Source: Microthyrium microscopicum (taxonomy: Eukaryota > Ascomycota > Dothideomycetes > Microthyriales > Microthyriaceae). From it: a stretch of 64,000 nucleotides of DNA. Both the position numbers and the translations under genes were made by a program. This document shows, piece by piece, positions 40,942 through 53,758 of this stretch. The stretch covers positions 348,748-412,747 of the forward strand of contig MU004242.1 in the NCBI GenBank assembly GCA_010405405.1. The letters are read 5' to 3'. Below the pieces are notes generated by a model. It did no database searches. It had not been told where the DNA came from and saw only the letters and a program-made list of their open reading frames with translations. Within the stretch, counting starts at the first letter, position 1. Each line of letters begins with the position of its first letter.

Positions 40942-43613
40942 ATGAATAGAAAGAATTTTGGAGCTCCACGACTCCCGAAAGACCTTCTAGATAAAGTCGA
41001 TCCGAGCGGCGCAACCCACAAAAACAGCAAGCGAAGTCTTCCGCGCAAAGAACAGCGCAAGGCAGCCAGACAGGAGAAGAAAGCCGCGCGATCACAGCCG
41101 AAGCAATATACAAAACGGCCTGCTGTGGAAATACGAGAAGATGAGGAGGAAGACTTCATCGCTGATCCCTGGGCGCACGAGAACGACGATGGCAGCGACG
41201 AAGAAGATTTTCCCCAACCACCGAAGAAACGAGTAAAAACGACCTCGGATACAAAAGCAATAAAGGGCATATTGAAGCCAGCGAAACCACTTGACTCTAC
41301 AAGATCCCCTTCTCCACCACCGAGACCGTCGAGGGCTGTGCGCGATGCGCTGAAGCAGGATGATTCTGAGATTGCATTTTTGGAAAAGAAGTTGGGGATC
41401 AAGAATAAGAAGAGACCAAAGGCGTTTTCTGAGGATGGGCTTGATGAGCTGCTGGATGGCATTGATGATATTATGGGCTTGAATGAGGAGAAACCGGGGA
41501 AGAATGATGATAATGAGTGGCTAAAGTCAAAGAGAAAACGAAATCAAATACTGGAAGAGCATTCTGATGAGGATGCGTCAGAGGCGGAGACCGACCTTGA
41601 AGAATTTGATGGATTTGAAAGCGAGGGCGACTTGGATGACGAGGATGATCTTGATGATGATGTCGTAGCGAGTGATATGGATGGTAGTAACGGCCAGGAC
41701 GAGGAAGACCCATTCGATCAGTCCGATGAAGAGATACCTCCTCCAAAGAGAGTTCGAGAGAATCCATACCGGGCTCCAGTACCCGAATCTTCTGCCCCGG
41801 TTCAGAAATACATCCCACCATCACTACGCGGACCAGCAAAAGATGACCAGGAACTTATCATTCGCATCAAGAGACAGCTTCAAGGCTTACTCAATAAGCT
41901 ATCAGAGAACAATATGCTCAGTATCCTGAAAGATTTGGAAGGCGTTCTAGCCAGTAACCCACGACAACATGTCATCTGCACGCTCATCGATTTGCTGATC
42001 GGCCAAGTCTGCGACCGAACAAGCCATATGGATACTTTTATCATCTTACATGCCGGCTTTATATCAGCAGTTTACAAAATGATTGGTCCACATTTTGGAG
42101 CTCAGCTTTTGGAACGGATAGTTGGCGACTTCAACCGTTTCTACGAAGTGACTAAACAAAAACAAGATGGCAGCAAAGAGACCTCGAATCTGATTGCTCT
42201 CCTTGCCGAAATATACACATTCCAAGTGATCAATTGCAACTTGATCTTCGACCTTATTCGCCTCTTGGTTATCGATCTTTCAGAGCTGGACACTGAGCTC
42301 TTACTCAAATTGATCAAGAATTGTGGTCCTCAGCTTCGTGCTGATGACGCTACAGCATTGAAAGACATTGTAATTCTTGTGCAGAAAGCCGTTACTGCAA
42401 AAGGTGGAGAGTCGAAGCTCTCTGTGCGAACAAAGTTCATGATTGAAACCATCTCTAACCTCAAGAACAATCGAATTAAGACTATACCTGGCTCCGGCAA
42501 CTCCTCTGAACACGTCCTCCGCATCAAGAAGAACCTCAAAGCTCGCAACTTCAAAAATACTGAACCTCTTGGCGTTGGTCTCAAAGATATCGAGAACGCG
42601 ACCAAAGGGGGTAAATGGTGGCTGGTAGGGGCAAGCTGGAACAACGAGACGAAATCTGCAACGGACATTGCCCAAAACAGCGATGATGAGGCTAACGACG
42701 ACTATTTCGCGACGCAGTCTACAGATACATCTGTGGACCTGCTCGCACTTGCCAAACAACACCGCATGAACACCGATATCCGACGCTCCATCTTCGTCAC
42801 CATCATGTCGTCAGTCGACTACAAAGACTGCTGGATGCGTCTGCGCAGACTACATCTCAGTAAGACGCAGCAATTCGAAATCCCGCGCGTCCTCGTCTAC
42901 TGTGCTGGCGCAGAAGGCACATACAACCCGTACTACCGACTAGTAGCCAAGAAGCTATCCAGCGAACATAAGATGCGCAAAGCATTACAATTCAACCTAT
43001 GGCGCACATTCCGGCGCTGCGGCGAAAAAGATGATTTAGCAGAGGACAGTGAAGGCGACGACGAACGAGGTGATGAGACAGAAGATGAGATCCAACTACG
43101 TGAGATAGTCAGCTTAGCACGCTTCTTCGGCGAGCTAATAGCTGGAGCTTCATTACCAATTACGGTGCTAAAGGTATGTGACAGAACAAGCAACAACGCC
43201 CCTCCAATGCTTTCGGCCAGAACCTGCCGCCTTCTTTGCCTTGATGTATGCGCAAAACAAAGCAGCCTATGTGCTAATATACAAGAAACTAGATTCTCAA
43301 CTTTGTCTACCTCCAAGACAAGACCTCCTCGTTTCTCGAAGTCCTGCTCGTTACCGCCCTGCAGACAATCGACCGGCGATGCAAGTCCAACGAAGCAGAA
43401 AGCCAAGCTGCTGTAGCGCAAATATTCAGCAAGGCCAAAAATGCTCCTCAAATGGTGCCGGGCCTGCAATACTTCCTTACAAAGTCTGTCCAGGTATCGA
43501 CCCTAGTGTCTTCGCGTGCAGAAAAAGCTGCTTTGACACGTACTGCCGGCGCAGCTGTCGACGCTATGATGTTGCTCGATTTCGCCGCCGCTGACTTTGA
43601 TATAGACAGTTAG
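40942..43613 (+). CDS. Nucleolar MIF4G/MA3 protein SGD1/NOM1
   Basis: Two exons, 40942-43173 and 43293-43613, with a 119-bp GTATGT..ACTAG intron; 850 residues. The N-terminal third is basic and acidic low complexity (KRSLPRKEQRKAARQEKK, DLDDEDDLDDDVVASDMDG). Then YIPPSLRGPA leads into a MIF4G domain (about residues 310-530) and a MA3 domain with RRSIFVTIMSSVDYKDCWMR and a C-terminal helical end completed by exon 2 (ILNFVYLQDKTSSFLEVLLV). SGD1/NOM1 acts in 18S rRNA maturation in the nucleolus with Fal1/eIF4AIII-type helicases. The start is chosen at MNRKNFGAPRLPKDLL, the family N-terminus. Confidence 0.93.
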
Positions 43614-43674
43614 ATAAAATGTCTTTGTTCCCAATTTCATGATCTTCCTTCCAATTTTCTTGATGTGTTTTTCT

Positions 43675-45209
43675 TCAGTCGCCGACGATCATCCACAATG
43701 CACCCCCTATGATGCATAATATCATGAGAAAGGTGAGCAACGCCGCACCCACGCGATCCGCATTCGTAATCCGATTCATCCGCACCGCAGTTGGTCCACC
43801 AAGACCTGCATTTGCATCACCTTCACTCGTCCCGCCGGTTTTGGCAGTCACTGGCTTAGCACTCTTCTCAATCAAGGGGGCCCCAATCGCGCTCAACGCA
43901 CTCATCTGTTCTCCCACACCTCGGAAGCCATCCCAAGTACCAGTATTCCAGTTCTGCCCACACCAATTCCCGCCATCACCACCGCTACATTGACGTGCAG
44001 CACCTTCAGCGGATGCGCGCAACTTTGGTAGAATGGCGGACGCAGTAAAGGGAGCGAGTTGCGTGGTGACGGCGAGCCAGCGGGCAGTGTAGGCTTTGAA
44101 GGATGTCTGATCAGGGTTGCAGATGCGTTTTTCTTCACAGTTGATTTCGACCATTATGTTGGGGGAGGTTGGTGCGTTGGCGTATTTAGTTGGGTAGAAG
44201 GTGCTGTAGAACTTTTCGAGATGTTTGGAGAGGCGGGTTTTCCATTTTTCTTGTTCGCTGCCTTTCTTCTAGATGGGGTTGTTAGCTGGTGGTAGCCAAG
44301 GGAGTGAAACGGAGTCTTACGATGCTGTACATGTAGGCAGAGCCCATTATCATGGTGCCGTAGTTATATGTCCATTGATCGTGGTTGGTGTCAGTGCAAT
44401 TTTTGGCTACATTAGAGCCATCGTTGACTTGACCGTCTGATCCAAGATTTGGCGTCGATGCCATCCAGTCGTACATTTTGTCTGCCCAATCGGAATATGT
44501 TTCGTTTCCTATTTCAATCAGCACCAATCTATATCAGCTGTGATGTTAAATCCTACCAGTGTATCGAGCCAGCCGAGCAGCTAGTTGGAAAAAGGCACCG
44601 TTCGAAATCACGTTCTTGTACTCATAACCCGCGTTCGTGAAGAAGATCTGCCACCTCAGTCCACCAGCGCAAGTCGATGTATCCCACCGTGTAACCTGAC
44701 TATTAAACACGCCTTGTGCGAGAGCAATCCAACTAGGCATTTTCCTCGGCGGATCCGGAAATTTCAGTTCTGCCGCGGTCATTGCGGAAAATCCCCAGAA
44801 AGCCTGGTCATCATTTCCTTCCTCTTTCGTGACATTTTCTGGCATAAAGTTCTTTTGTGGACCTATTTGAAAAAGTAGGGCGTCTGTGACTAGTTTGTTG
44901 TATGTGTCATCACCGGTGTATGACCAGTATTCTATCAGCCCTCCCCATAGTGCTCCGGCTTGCCACCAGTAGTATGGTTTGGGGAGGACACCCGGTGTGC
45001 CTCCGGGTTTATCGCCTGTGTAGAATGTGAGGGTGTTCTTGATAATTGCGGAAGTGGCTTTTTTGGTGGAGTCTGCGCTGTTAGTATCATGATGATCTGA
45101 AGAGAGCAGATTGCTTACCTGCATCGCCAACAGTGAGATCTATGCTTAGAGCCGTCCGACAAACCAACAGTATTATGAAGGGTAGGACGAATCCAAGTTT
45201 GAACGCCAT
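43675..45209 (-). CDS. GH76 endo-1,6-alpha-mannosidase, GPI-anchored (DCW1/DFG5 family)
   Basis: Four exons (45209-45119, 45072-44557, 44508-44321, 44268-43675), 462 residues. A signal peptide (MAFKLGFVLPFIILLVCRTA) is followed by PYYWWQAGALWGGLIEYW, the catalytic Asp pair in GNDDQAFWGFSAMTAAE, CAGGLRWQIF, NYGTMIMGSAYMYSI and WCGQNWNTGTWDGFRGVGEQ, all classic GH76. The C-terminus has a Ser/Thr/Gly-rich stem and a hydrophobic tail (VGAALLTFLMILCIIGGALW), fitting a GPI signal. DCW1/DFG5 enzymes process the GPI glycan so that mannoproteins can be linked to wall glucan. Introns are 46, 48 and 52 bp. It is convergent with SGD1/NOM1, only 61 bp apart. Confidence 0.93.
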
Positions 45210-47323
45210 CGCTCGCCGACGACAATGGTTTGAAGTTGAAGTGACGAGTTATCGCATGAGAACAGACGTTGTATCCGACCAGATGGTTGTTTTCGGAAAG
45301 AGCGGTTGGGTGTGGTTACCCTTTGATAGAGCGAACCGCACTTCCTTCAGACAGGAACGATGGGTCAACAAACGACCGGGTACCGTGAAGCTGGGTTTGC
45401 TTCTTGATAGCATGCAAATACCCTCAAGCGAAGTCTGATGAATGCAGAATTCTCGCTGCGTAACTTGAACTGACGCAAATTAGGAACCTAGATACATTAT
45501 CCCAACTGGTGATACGCTCCGCGATGGTTGTGAGTTGGTGGGATCGAAAAAGAGTGATGATTATCCGGTTCGTGCCAAAGTCGAGTAGGTGAAAAGTCAG
45601 GAATGTAGGACTGAGAGGGCCAACTGATAGACAAGCCTGTTTTGGAAATGTGATGATCTTCGAGCTAGGCTTAATATCAATATATGGAAGTTGATTTAAT
45701 CAAGGTTAGCGGGTCCAATAGCATCCAAGGTCGGGCATGCACGATTTCCTTTGCATACGAATATAGAATACCGCAGAGTTAAAAGTAGGTAAATTTGATT
45801 CAATTTTTGAATGAGTGTTATGAATTGAATGTAAGACCGAAGAAAGTAGGAAAGAGTTTTTGTAAAGCATGAGACGAAGGGAATTGAAATGACGACCTTC
45901 CCACCTTGGCCTCACGGTAAGCCGCGGATTAAGAGTCTGGGATCTTGTGTACCAGTCTACATCTTGCTTGACGTACAAAGGCTATACAACTAGTTGTAAG
46001 AAACTCAGGGACAAGTTAGCCCTCATAGTATAGCAGGACAGAAACGGACTTGCTCCACAATGGAATGGGTAGCGGTGTATGCGGGTTCCGATTATTGAAA
46101 CACTCGTGCCGTCATGTCAGAGCATAACGTAGAATCCGTGCCAGTGTTTTGTTGAAGAATCGGCAGAGCCAATATAAACGTAGCTGGGATTATAAATTGA
46201 TTGGGGTTCAATCCAAGCTTGAGCTAGGCAACAAAAGGCGTTGCACAGGCACGACACTGTACCATTGAAAGAGTACCTAGGTAGGTAGCCGAATATTGGC
46301 CAAGTCATGGATCGATTTCACCAAATACCATTGGACTGGCTTCCCTTGCTCTTGGGGTTCATGAAAATCTTTTCGGCTTGCACAGTAGTTGGTAAGGACG
46401 ATAATCGGGTTCAAGATAGAGTAAATGATCGCTGCGAGGATACGATGTAGGTTCTGAACTTTGGGAAGGCGGCTCTGCTTTCTTGTGTAACTGTGATGGC
46501 GGCACAATTGATGATTGGTTTGAAATGAAAACTGTCTCAAGATTTGACAGTGATTGTGGACGACGACAAGAATGGTGATACCTATGCGAATATGGACGTG
46601 CTCTCTGAGGTTCTCATACCTTGGAATCTGACGATCTGCTCAGAGGGTTATGAAAGGTTGGCAAGAGTAAGACCGAAGAATTCCAAGCAGAAGGTGGCAG
46701 AACTCTCCTTGGGCCTGGTTGGATAGACATGGCCGGCCCTGCTGAAAGTTTCTTATGAAAACGCGGCGGTATTGTGTTTACCTACCTCTCGCCTGGTCAA
46801 TATACCTGAACAGCATGTGTTTTACAGGAAGTAAACAAGCTCTTTGTTCAGAATGGGCTTTGTCAAAGATGTAGCTGGAACGACTGCCCATCGTTGTATT
46901 GAACCCATCAGATGTAGCAGAAGAAAATGGTCAGAATGCATAGAACTCATATGCAGACAACTCGACAGCAGTAGCAGGCGTCTATTCGTACCAACTGCGA
47001 AGGCCACTATGTCAGATGTTGTTCAACGACCCAAACAGACGACTATTGAACGATTCTCGATATATGCGCAAAAGTTATGTACAGTAAAAGATGAGGACGC
47101 GTCTTGAGACATCAAAAGCAAAAATGGAGCCAGAAGCACTAGCCCTCTTTGGGTCCCATGTACCCGAGCTTTAGGTGAGCCAATCATGAGTGCCAAGACT
47201 TGCACTGTCGAAATTCACTCCACCTTGAAAGTCGAAATCTTCAACTTCAGAAAATAATCGTTGACCGCCACTAATCACCACCTCTGCTGTCCTTTCCCCA
47301 ATCGCCAAATTCACAGCAAAAGA
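45210..47323. other. Gene-poor interval
   Basis: 2.1 kb between the GH76 promoter and the SURF6-family gene. Only short frames with no motif are present. A tRNA-Lys-like fragment on the minus strand lies near 45875-45965 (listed separately). CAGATGT/AGATGT words recur at 46900-47010 without clear periodicity. Confidence 0.5.
45875..45965 (-). pseudogene. Possible degenerate tRNA-Lys(CTT)-like sequence
   Basis: On the minus strand, GACTCTTAATC matches the anticodon loop of fungal tRNA-Lys(CTT), and AAGGTCGTCATTTCAATTCC resembles its variable loop and T-arm after an intron-like insertion. The T-stem and acceptor stem do not pair and the D-arm is short, so it cannot be a working tRNA. It could be a tRNA relic, the head of an old tRNA-derived SINE, or chance. 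Confidence 0.25.
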
Positions 47324-49262
47324 ATGTCAGACGACTTAGAGGTAGTTTTTCGAAGCTTCCGCAAATTTATTGCGCTTGCTAACCTCTTCAAGGAGCGACT
47401 CAAATCGCATGGCCGATCCTTCGAAGGCCTCATGTCCTTGATCCCCGCAAAATTATACTACGAAGCCGACAATACCGTACGCGGGCTCAAACTAGCCTCT
47501 TCTTCAACCATGCTAATAAATACACCAGGACCAATGGCAGAGAAAGAAACAGACCAAGGAAGAACGCAAGGCTGCTCGCAAAGCCAAGCTTGACCCACGT
47601 AACATCGTTTCGGCAAAGGATGTCATGGACGAGAACGAGAGAAAGCGAAAACGAGAGCTAGAAGGAGAAGATCCCAACGCAGATAGCGACGACATCTCCG
47701 ATTTGACGGGCAAAGAAGCTCCTCGAGAGGGACTTAAGCGCGCGAATAAACACAAGAAACAGAAGGTTGATAAAGTCGCCAATCCTGAGGATGATTCGAT
47801 AAAAGCACAAGCGATAGCAGAGAAGAGACGAGAGAAGCGACAGCAAGCTAAAGAAAAGCGTCAAAAGGAGAAAGAAAAGGAGAAGCAAAAGGATAAGAAG
47901 AGACTGAAGCAGAAGCGCGAGGCTAAAAGCGCTGGCAACGGTGAAGCCAAGACAGCTGCTCAAGATGAGGGCGAAAACGAAGAGGATTCTTCTGAAGACG
48001 ATTATGAGGAGGAGACCCCCGACAAATCCAATGGAGCACGTATTGGAAACACCATCACACAATCATCCCACAAACAAAATACGCTGCAGACTTCAACTCT
48101 CGCATCGAGTGCAGACCTCCATGAACAGTCAAACGATGATGCCGATTCTGATGCTGAAGATCAAGTGCCAGAGTCTTCAGAATCGAAGCCTTCGGCATAT
48201 ATACCGAGAACAACTCAAGAGCAAGATATCGAAGAGGAAGCTTCAGATTCCGATAACGACACCCCAGCAACTTCAGGTATGGACAAGATCGAAGTACTCG
48301 ACCTTCTCAACCATCAAACACAATCCTCTCCATCAAACTCTCCCGCCCACGATTCTACCTTTTCCCATCCATCTGAAGTCGCCGTCTCCTCAACCACATC
48401 CCTCGACCCACCCACCAAAGACCCCAAAGCCTCCGACTCCGAACCAAAAGAATCTAAAGAAGTGCTCCGCGCCCGCTTACAAGCCAAAATTGACCTCCTT
48501 CGAGCCGCACGCAAAGCAGACGGTGCGGATGGTAAGTCCGCCCGCACCCGACAAGAGCTCATCGATATGCGTCGCAATAAGCAGGAAGCTCGCAAAGCTC
48601 GCAAAAAGGAACTCCGTCGTCTCGCTCGTGAGAACGGTGAAGAGCCTACACCCGAAGATGATGCCGATGATGTGATTGCTAAAGCCCGAGCTGAAATCGA
48701 GCTGGCCCGTCTCCGCGGCTCCGGCAGTCCTGGCTCAGGAATATTCACACCGCCACTCAGCACTGACGGCATGCCAGCGCCGAACTTTGCCTTTGGGCGC
48801 ATTGACTTTGGCGATGGCGAGCAATACGATGCTCGTGGACGCCTTATCTCTGTTCAAAAGAAGAAGGGTGCGCCAGACGCAAAGACTGCACTGTCTGCGG
48901 CTGAGCGACGCGCGGCAAGACTGGCGGGCATGGATGAGCAGAAGCGAGCGGATATTGAAAGCAAGGAGTTGTGGCTGAATGCTAAGAAGAAGGCACATGG
49001 CGAGCGGGTGCGTGATGACGTGAACTTGCTCAAGAAAACCCTGAAGCGTAAAGAAAAACAGAAGGACCGCAGTGAGCGTGAGTGGGATACTCGCAATGAG
49101 GGCATACGCAAAAGTCAGGAGATGCGACAGAAGAAGCGTGAGGATAATCTGCAGAAGCGTCGAGATGAGAAGGGTGGCGGGAAAAAACCAAAAGCCAAGT
49201 TTGGCACACCATTGACAGATAAGCAAAAGCGCAAGAAGGAGAAGAAACGAGCCTTTGGTTAG
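47324..49262 (+). CDS. SURF6-family ribosome biogenesis protein (RRP14-like)
   Basis: Three exons: 47324-47341, 47393-47476 and 47529-49262; 611 residues. The first exon is only six codons. Splicing gives MSDDLEERLKSHGRSFEGL, SLIPAKLYYEADNTDQWQRK and KAARKAKLDPRNIVSAKDVM, the N-terminal RRP14/SURF6 pattern. The body is highly charged (Lys/Glu/Asp). The SURF6 domain is C-terminal: VISVQKKKGA-type core (GRIDFGDGEQYDARGRLISV), AERRAARLAGMDEQKRADIE, LLKKTLKRKEKQKDRSEREW, ending KKPKAKFGTPLTDKQKRKK. It functions in 60S and 40S precursor assembly in the nucleolus. Intron 1 is 51 nt with no stop and has an AAG acceptor. Confidence 0.9.
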
Positions 49263-49653
49263 AGGCCGAGTTAGTTTGAAAAATGGTGCATGTTGATATG
49301 AGCATGGAGGAAGCATTTGTTTATATAGCGGGCAGAAGTATCAAATATTCAGCAGAATTCATCATATATTCGGATCTTGACAATCACTATCGTGACCCGT
49401 ATCTCTCTCTATAGCCAAAACCTGTCAAGGTCGCTGAAGCGCTATTCATTCCAGCTCAGCTATTCCTATAAACACAGTAATAGAGCAGATGTAACAATAA
49501 TAGGTTAGTCATAACCACCAACGCTCCCATATATCGCAAAAAGTCAACCATCAGAAATCAATGCATACAAGCTATATCTCAACACCTACGCCAAACCCAC
49601 CAGACTTTTCATCATCATTATCCACTTTTCCCACTCCTCTATTCAAGAAGTCT
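49263..49653. other. Convergent intergenic region
   Basis: 391 bp of AT-rich sequence between the converging SURF6-family and NIPA-family genes. No gene or repeat is supported. Confidence 0.5.
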
Positions 49654-51795
49654 TTACACAAACGCCCTCCCACTACCACCCCCCTCCACATCTTTCCCTC
49701 CCCCCGGCCCCTGCGGTGGCGGCGGACTTCCATCCTCATCACTAGCTCTCCTACTAGCATAGCCAGGCGGACTATCCCCAAACGTCCTCGTGTCTCCACG
49801 CACAAGCCCCATCCTCTCCTCCTCCGTCACAACACCATCTTTATCACCGCCTGGCGTACTCGCCTTACGAGTAAATGATAAGGTGCTCCTACTTAGCGGT
49901 CGCACAGAGTGTTCGCTTGCATTACTTGGACTCGCTGCGCGTCTAAAAACATTCTGAAAGGAGAAATTGCGCCTTCCGCTGGGTGATGAGGGCGCAGCGG
50001 ACACATTCGACGTGGCTCTATCGCGGATATGTGGATCGCGGTCATCGACGGATGGCGTCCAGTGGATGTGTGCGCCGCCGTGGTAGGCTGTGTCGTCGTC
50101 TTGTTGCGCTAGGGGTGTCATGGGCGAGGGCGGGTGGTCGGAGTGCTGGCGGCGGATTGCGGCGGGGAGGCCGAAGATGTGGGAGGAGCGTGATGATGCG
50201 GCTGGTGAGTTTGCGCCATCAAGGGCGCGGAGAGTGGGTGTGTCGTGCGGGATTAGATTGGCGTTGGCGCCGGTGGAGTGCGGGACGGGACCCATGGGGA
50301 GGGATCCTTCGGTGGTGCTCTTTTTGGAGGTGGTGGATGTTGAGCGGACGGGTTTGCGTTTGAAGTGGCTCCAGAAACCTGGGTGCATGCCGTTGTCTGG
50401 ATCTGCATGTGCGTCATCCTCATCGTCGCCTTCTGTAGGGAATTGCGCCATGCCGAGGGGTGGGTGGACGGTTTTACGCCGTGAGAGGGGACGAGATGTG
50501 CCGGTAGGACTCGAGATTGTGCGGCGGCGACGGAGACCGTCCCATTCGACTTGTTCGTCTTCGCCAATAGGCTGCATATGCTCTTCTTTGATGCGTATGA
50601 CTTCTTTAGTTTCGCGCTTTTGGCGGCGGGAGCTGACGGCGCGGAGCAGGGCGGCTGTGCCGCGCATTGTGTCGGCGCGAGGCTCGTATTCTGGTTCTTC
50701 TTGTTCTGCGACTGTTCGGACTTGATCGAGATCGCCTGCGAAGACGGCAGCATCAGGGACATCTTTTGCGGATTTGGAGAGTTGGAGAAGCACAACGCCG
50801 GAGCAGATTTCGAAAAACCCAAGGACTACGGTGAGAATCTGGATGGTGCTTCCTTTGAATCCACGGTATAATACAGCGTCCGAAACGATTGTCGCTGAGG
50901 TGAAATATACATAGTAGGTTGGGGTGACGAGTGCGGCGTTGTACAGATTGAGGGCTTTCTTTAAACTTTGTTAGCTTTGCTGGGGTTTGCGATGAAGTAA
51001 GCTTACGTTGAGATATATGATTTCAGTGACCAACGTTGAAATCACGAATACTATAACAATGTATAGAAACCACTGGTTGAATTGTGGAATACCTCTGGCT
51101 TGGGCAGTGATAGCCGCACCAATACCTTGGATACTGACAACACTGAGACCACCAATCAGACTGCAAACAGTCAGATATACCAGCATGCTCTTCTTCCCGT
51201 ACTTTGGCGCCACCCAAATGGCTATTACTATGCAGCCAACAATGATGACACCGGCATACGTAAGAAATCCTGGTGCAATGGCCAATTTCTTCATGTCCTG
51301 TATGGTGCTGACCGCCGGCTGTTCAGGAGCGTTGGCAGCAATGACCACAGCTCCAACGATGCAATTGAAGCATCCTATTTTGCCAACAAACGACAGTCGT
51401 TCCTTGAGGAAGATTCCAGATAGAATGGCCGTTATGACAACTGAGAGCGCTCCCAGGGGCGTAACGAGAATAGCGTCGGCGAATAGGTATGCGGCAAAGT
51501 TGCAAATTTCTCCCAGTATCATCAAAGTCATGCCGCCCCACCACCAAACGTTTTTAAGATAGCCATAACCTTCACCGGCTTCTTCATTGTATTTGAGATT
51601 GGCCTTTAGCAGACCATATTTCTTGAAGACGAAGGAAACGCCGATAAAGAGACCGGAGGAGATGGCGAGGACGAGACCGACGATTTTGTACGATGGAGGT
51701 TTGTCGGCGGGAGTAGAGGGACTTGTAGTATTACGGGCAACGAGCTGATGGTACTCATTCGCATGGTACAGAGCAGCGGCCAAGGCGCCGTTCAT
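49654..51795 (-). CDS. NIPA-family magnesium transporter-like membrane protein
   Basis: Two exons, 51795-51007 and 50958-49654, with a 48-bp intron (GTAAGC..TTAAAG); 697 residues. The first ~340 residues carry about nine hydrophobic helices with the NIPA hallmarks VGLVLAISSGLFIGVSFVFK, YLKNVWWWGGMTLMILGEIC, LVTPLGALSVVITAILSGIF and, in exon 2, KALNLYNAALVTPTYYVYFT. The remaining ~350 residues are a cytosolic, Ser/Arg/Pro-rich tail with many potential phosphorylation sites. NIPA proteins transport Mg2+ in animals; the fungal substrate is assumed, not shown. The C-terminal tail is GC-rich compared with the core. Confidence 0.9.
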
Positions 51796-53758
51796 ATTGT
51801 GGATTTAGTTTGTAGGATGCTCGAACTATAGACATGAAGGTTCGGAGGAGATTGAGTAGATCATTGGGAATCGGCGGCTATAGGAATTGAGGAAGTATGA
51901 TGGGTCGAGGATTGTAGGAGGTTTAGGTTGTGTAGAGGAAGCTGTATGGAAAGACGTCGTTGCTAGGCCAGGAGCAAGTGGATGGATGACAGGGAGTTGT
52001 GGAAGATGCGTAAGAGTGACAGGGTTCAGCAGTGGCTGAGCAGCGAAAACGAAACAATAGTTTCCCCTTATGAGCTAGCAACTGCATTTATCTGCAAGAT
52101 AGGTTGGCTCACAATTGGCGACAGTCTTCAAGGATTTAATTGGGTTTTGCCAGGTTTTGCTGGGTTTGATAAGGTTTAAAAGGTGGTCTTTCAAGTCGGT
52201 TTTGGCCCCAAATAATCAGACTACAAAGTCTATCAGGAACGAGTACAATGCAGAGTAGCGAAGACAGAAAAAGCTACTGCGGATCTGTGCGTAACCGAGC
52301 AAAAAGCCAATGAAAATGCAGCTCTTGCCACCAAGCCCTCGCAAAGTACGCAGCCAACTGCAGGAATTGGCCCAGAATCAGGCTTATCGTCTCTTCTCTA
52401 ACACTGAACAGTGGGTGGTAAGGTTGAAAGCGCCAAAGAAGAGGGGCACGATTGCTATTTATCATTCTCCCATCTCAATAATGGTATTAGCTGCGACAAG
52501 CATGATGACGACGCTCAAAACTTTGAGGCGATTCAGTACATGTGCGCAGCGCGATGCCGTCCTCAGCCAAATTTATGAGTTACAATTTTGATAGTCTCAG
52601 ACTCCCGGTTATGGGAATACTGTAGTCGCTCTTGCTTGTTTGCCCGTGGTTTCCTGGACTCCTGCAACGTGCTTTCCACGAGCTAAGCCAACAATGTCAA
52701 TCTGGATTCGAGCCACGCCTCCCACGTAGGCGCTAAGCTACTTCTGGTTGGTCGTCGCTACAGGGACGACCCACCCTAACTACACTCCTTCAAACCTCAG
52801 CCTTATGGTTCATCCATATATCTTTTCAGGATTCGATTCGCAATGATTCCTCTCTGCAAAGACTATGGTACATCTATGATTTAGTATGGGCGCATCCGAT
52901 AAGAAACAAGCCCCGAATGATGCTGTAAGTGTTCCAAATAGCTGATGTTGATTACATCTCAGCCTTGTAGCCATTTTGTTAGTACTAAACTTTGCTGACT
53001 TGCCGCAGATTATACAAGATAGTTTGATAGCAAGCATGGCACATTTTGCTGCCATATAGAATCAATATCAGCATAAGATTCGAAGGGTTGGTGTTCTCTC
53101 TCGAGCTCTTTCTCTAACATCTCACTGCAGAATACTCTCAACATCATTAGTTTATATCTTGTACTCTAATGAATCATCTCTCGATGAGAAACCACGTCAG
53201 GCACAATACGCCACATTCTAATAGGCATGGCTCGAACTATAGAGGATGAGTTTTCATGTTCATCACTTTTATACATTGAGACTGACTCATTTTACGCTGC
53301 TGACACCACTTGACTTGACAGATTCCACATACCTTATCTGGCTACCTTTAGTACGTCACGCCATTCCCACCTCAACTTGTTCCAGTGCGCTTTCCTATAT
53401 AGCTGATCTTTCTCCGGCACTAAAAGTCAAGAGCACTCATGAAGTTGACGCCACCTTCCCAACTGGGCAGACACGCTTGCCAAGCTTGCCTTCCCATAAA
53501 GTTATGTACCACATTCACCTTGCTGGCGGTTGGTGATCTTAGATCTTATCCCCCGCTCCCTCCACCCTACAACAACCTCTTCCTATAAAAACCTTGTCAG
53601 CATCAACACCGCACACCACGCATCACGTATCAACTTCTACGCTGCGCACTTCATCGCACTCTTTTCGGTAACTTCAAAGTCTATCCTGCTACCTCCGCCT
53701 AAGAATAAGAGTTCGTTGAGCTTTTTCATACTCGCAAGCCCACGAAACTGTCGAGAAC
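51796..53758. other. Gene-poor interval
   Basis: 2 kb without a supported gene. A plus-strand stretch near 52200-52380 reads like old coding sequence (CRVAKTEKATADLCVTEQKA and LATKPSQSTQPTAG) but ends in stops and has no start. A run of GGGTTTTGCCAGGTTTTGCT-like words lies at 52140-52185. A small inverted repeat GGTCGTC..GACGACC sits at 52749-52770. The last ~300 bp are the pyrimidine-rich promoter of the next gene. Confidence 0.5.

Noticed and set aside
40833-41462. 209-codon Ser-rich antisense frame over SGD1/NOM1
   Set aside because: Mirror of an acidic/basic low-complexity region; no support.
47658-48062. Leu-rich antisense frame over the SURF6-family gene
   Set aside because: Reverse complement of Lys/Glu codons yields Leu/Phe; artefact of composition.
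52749-52770. GGTCGTC..GACGACC inverted repeat as a tRNA or terminator
   Set aside because: A seven-base stem without other tRNA elements or a defined gene end.
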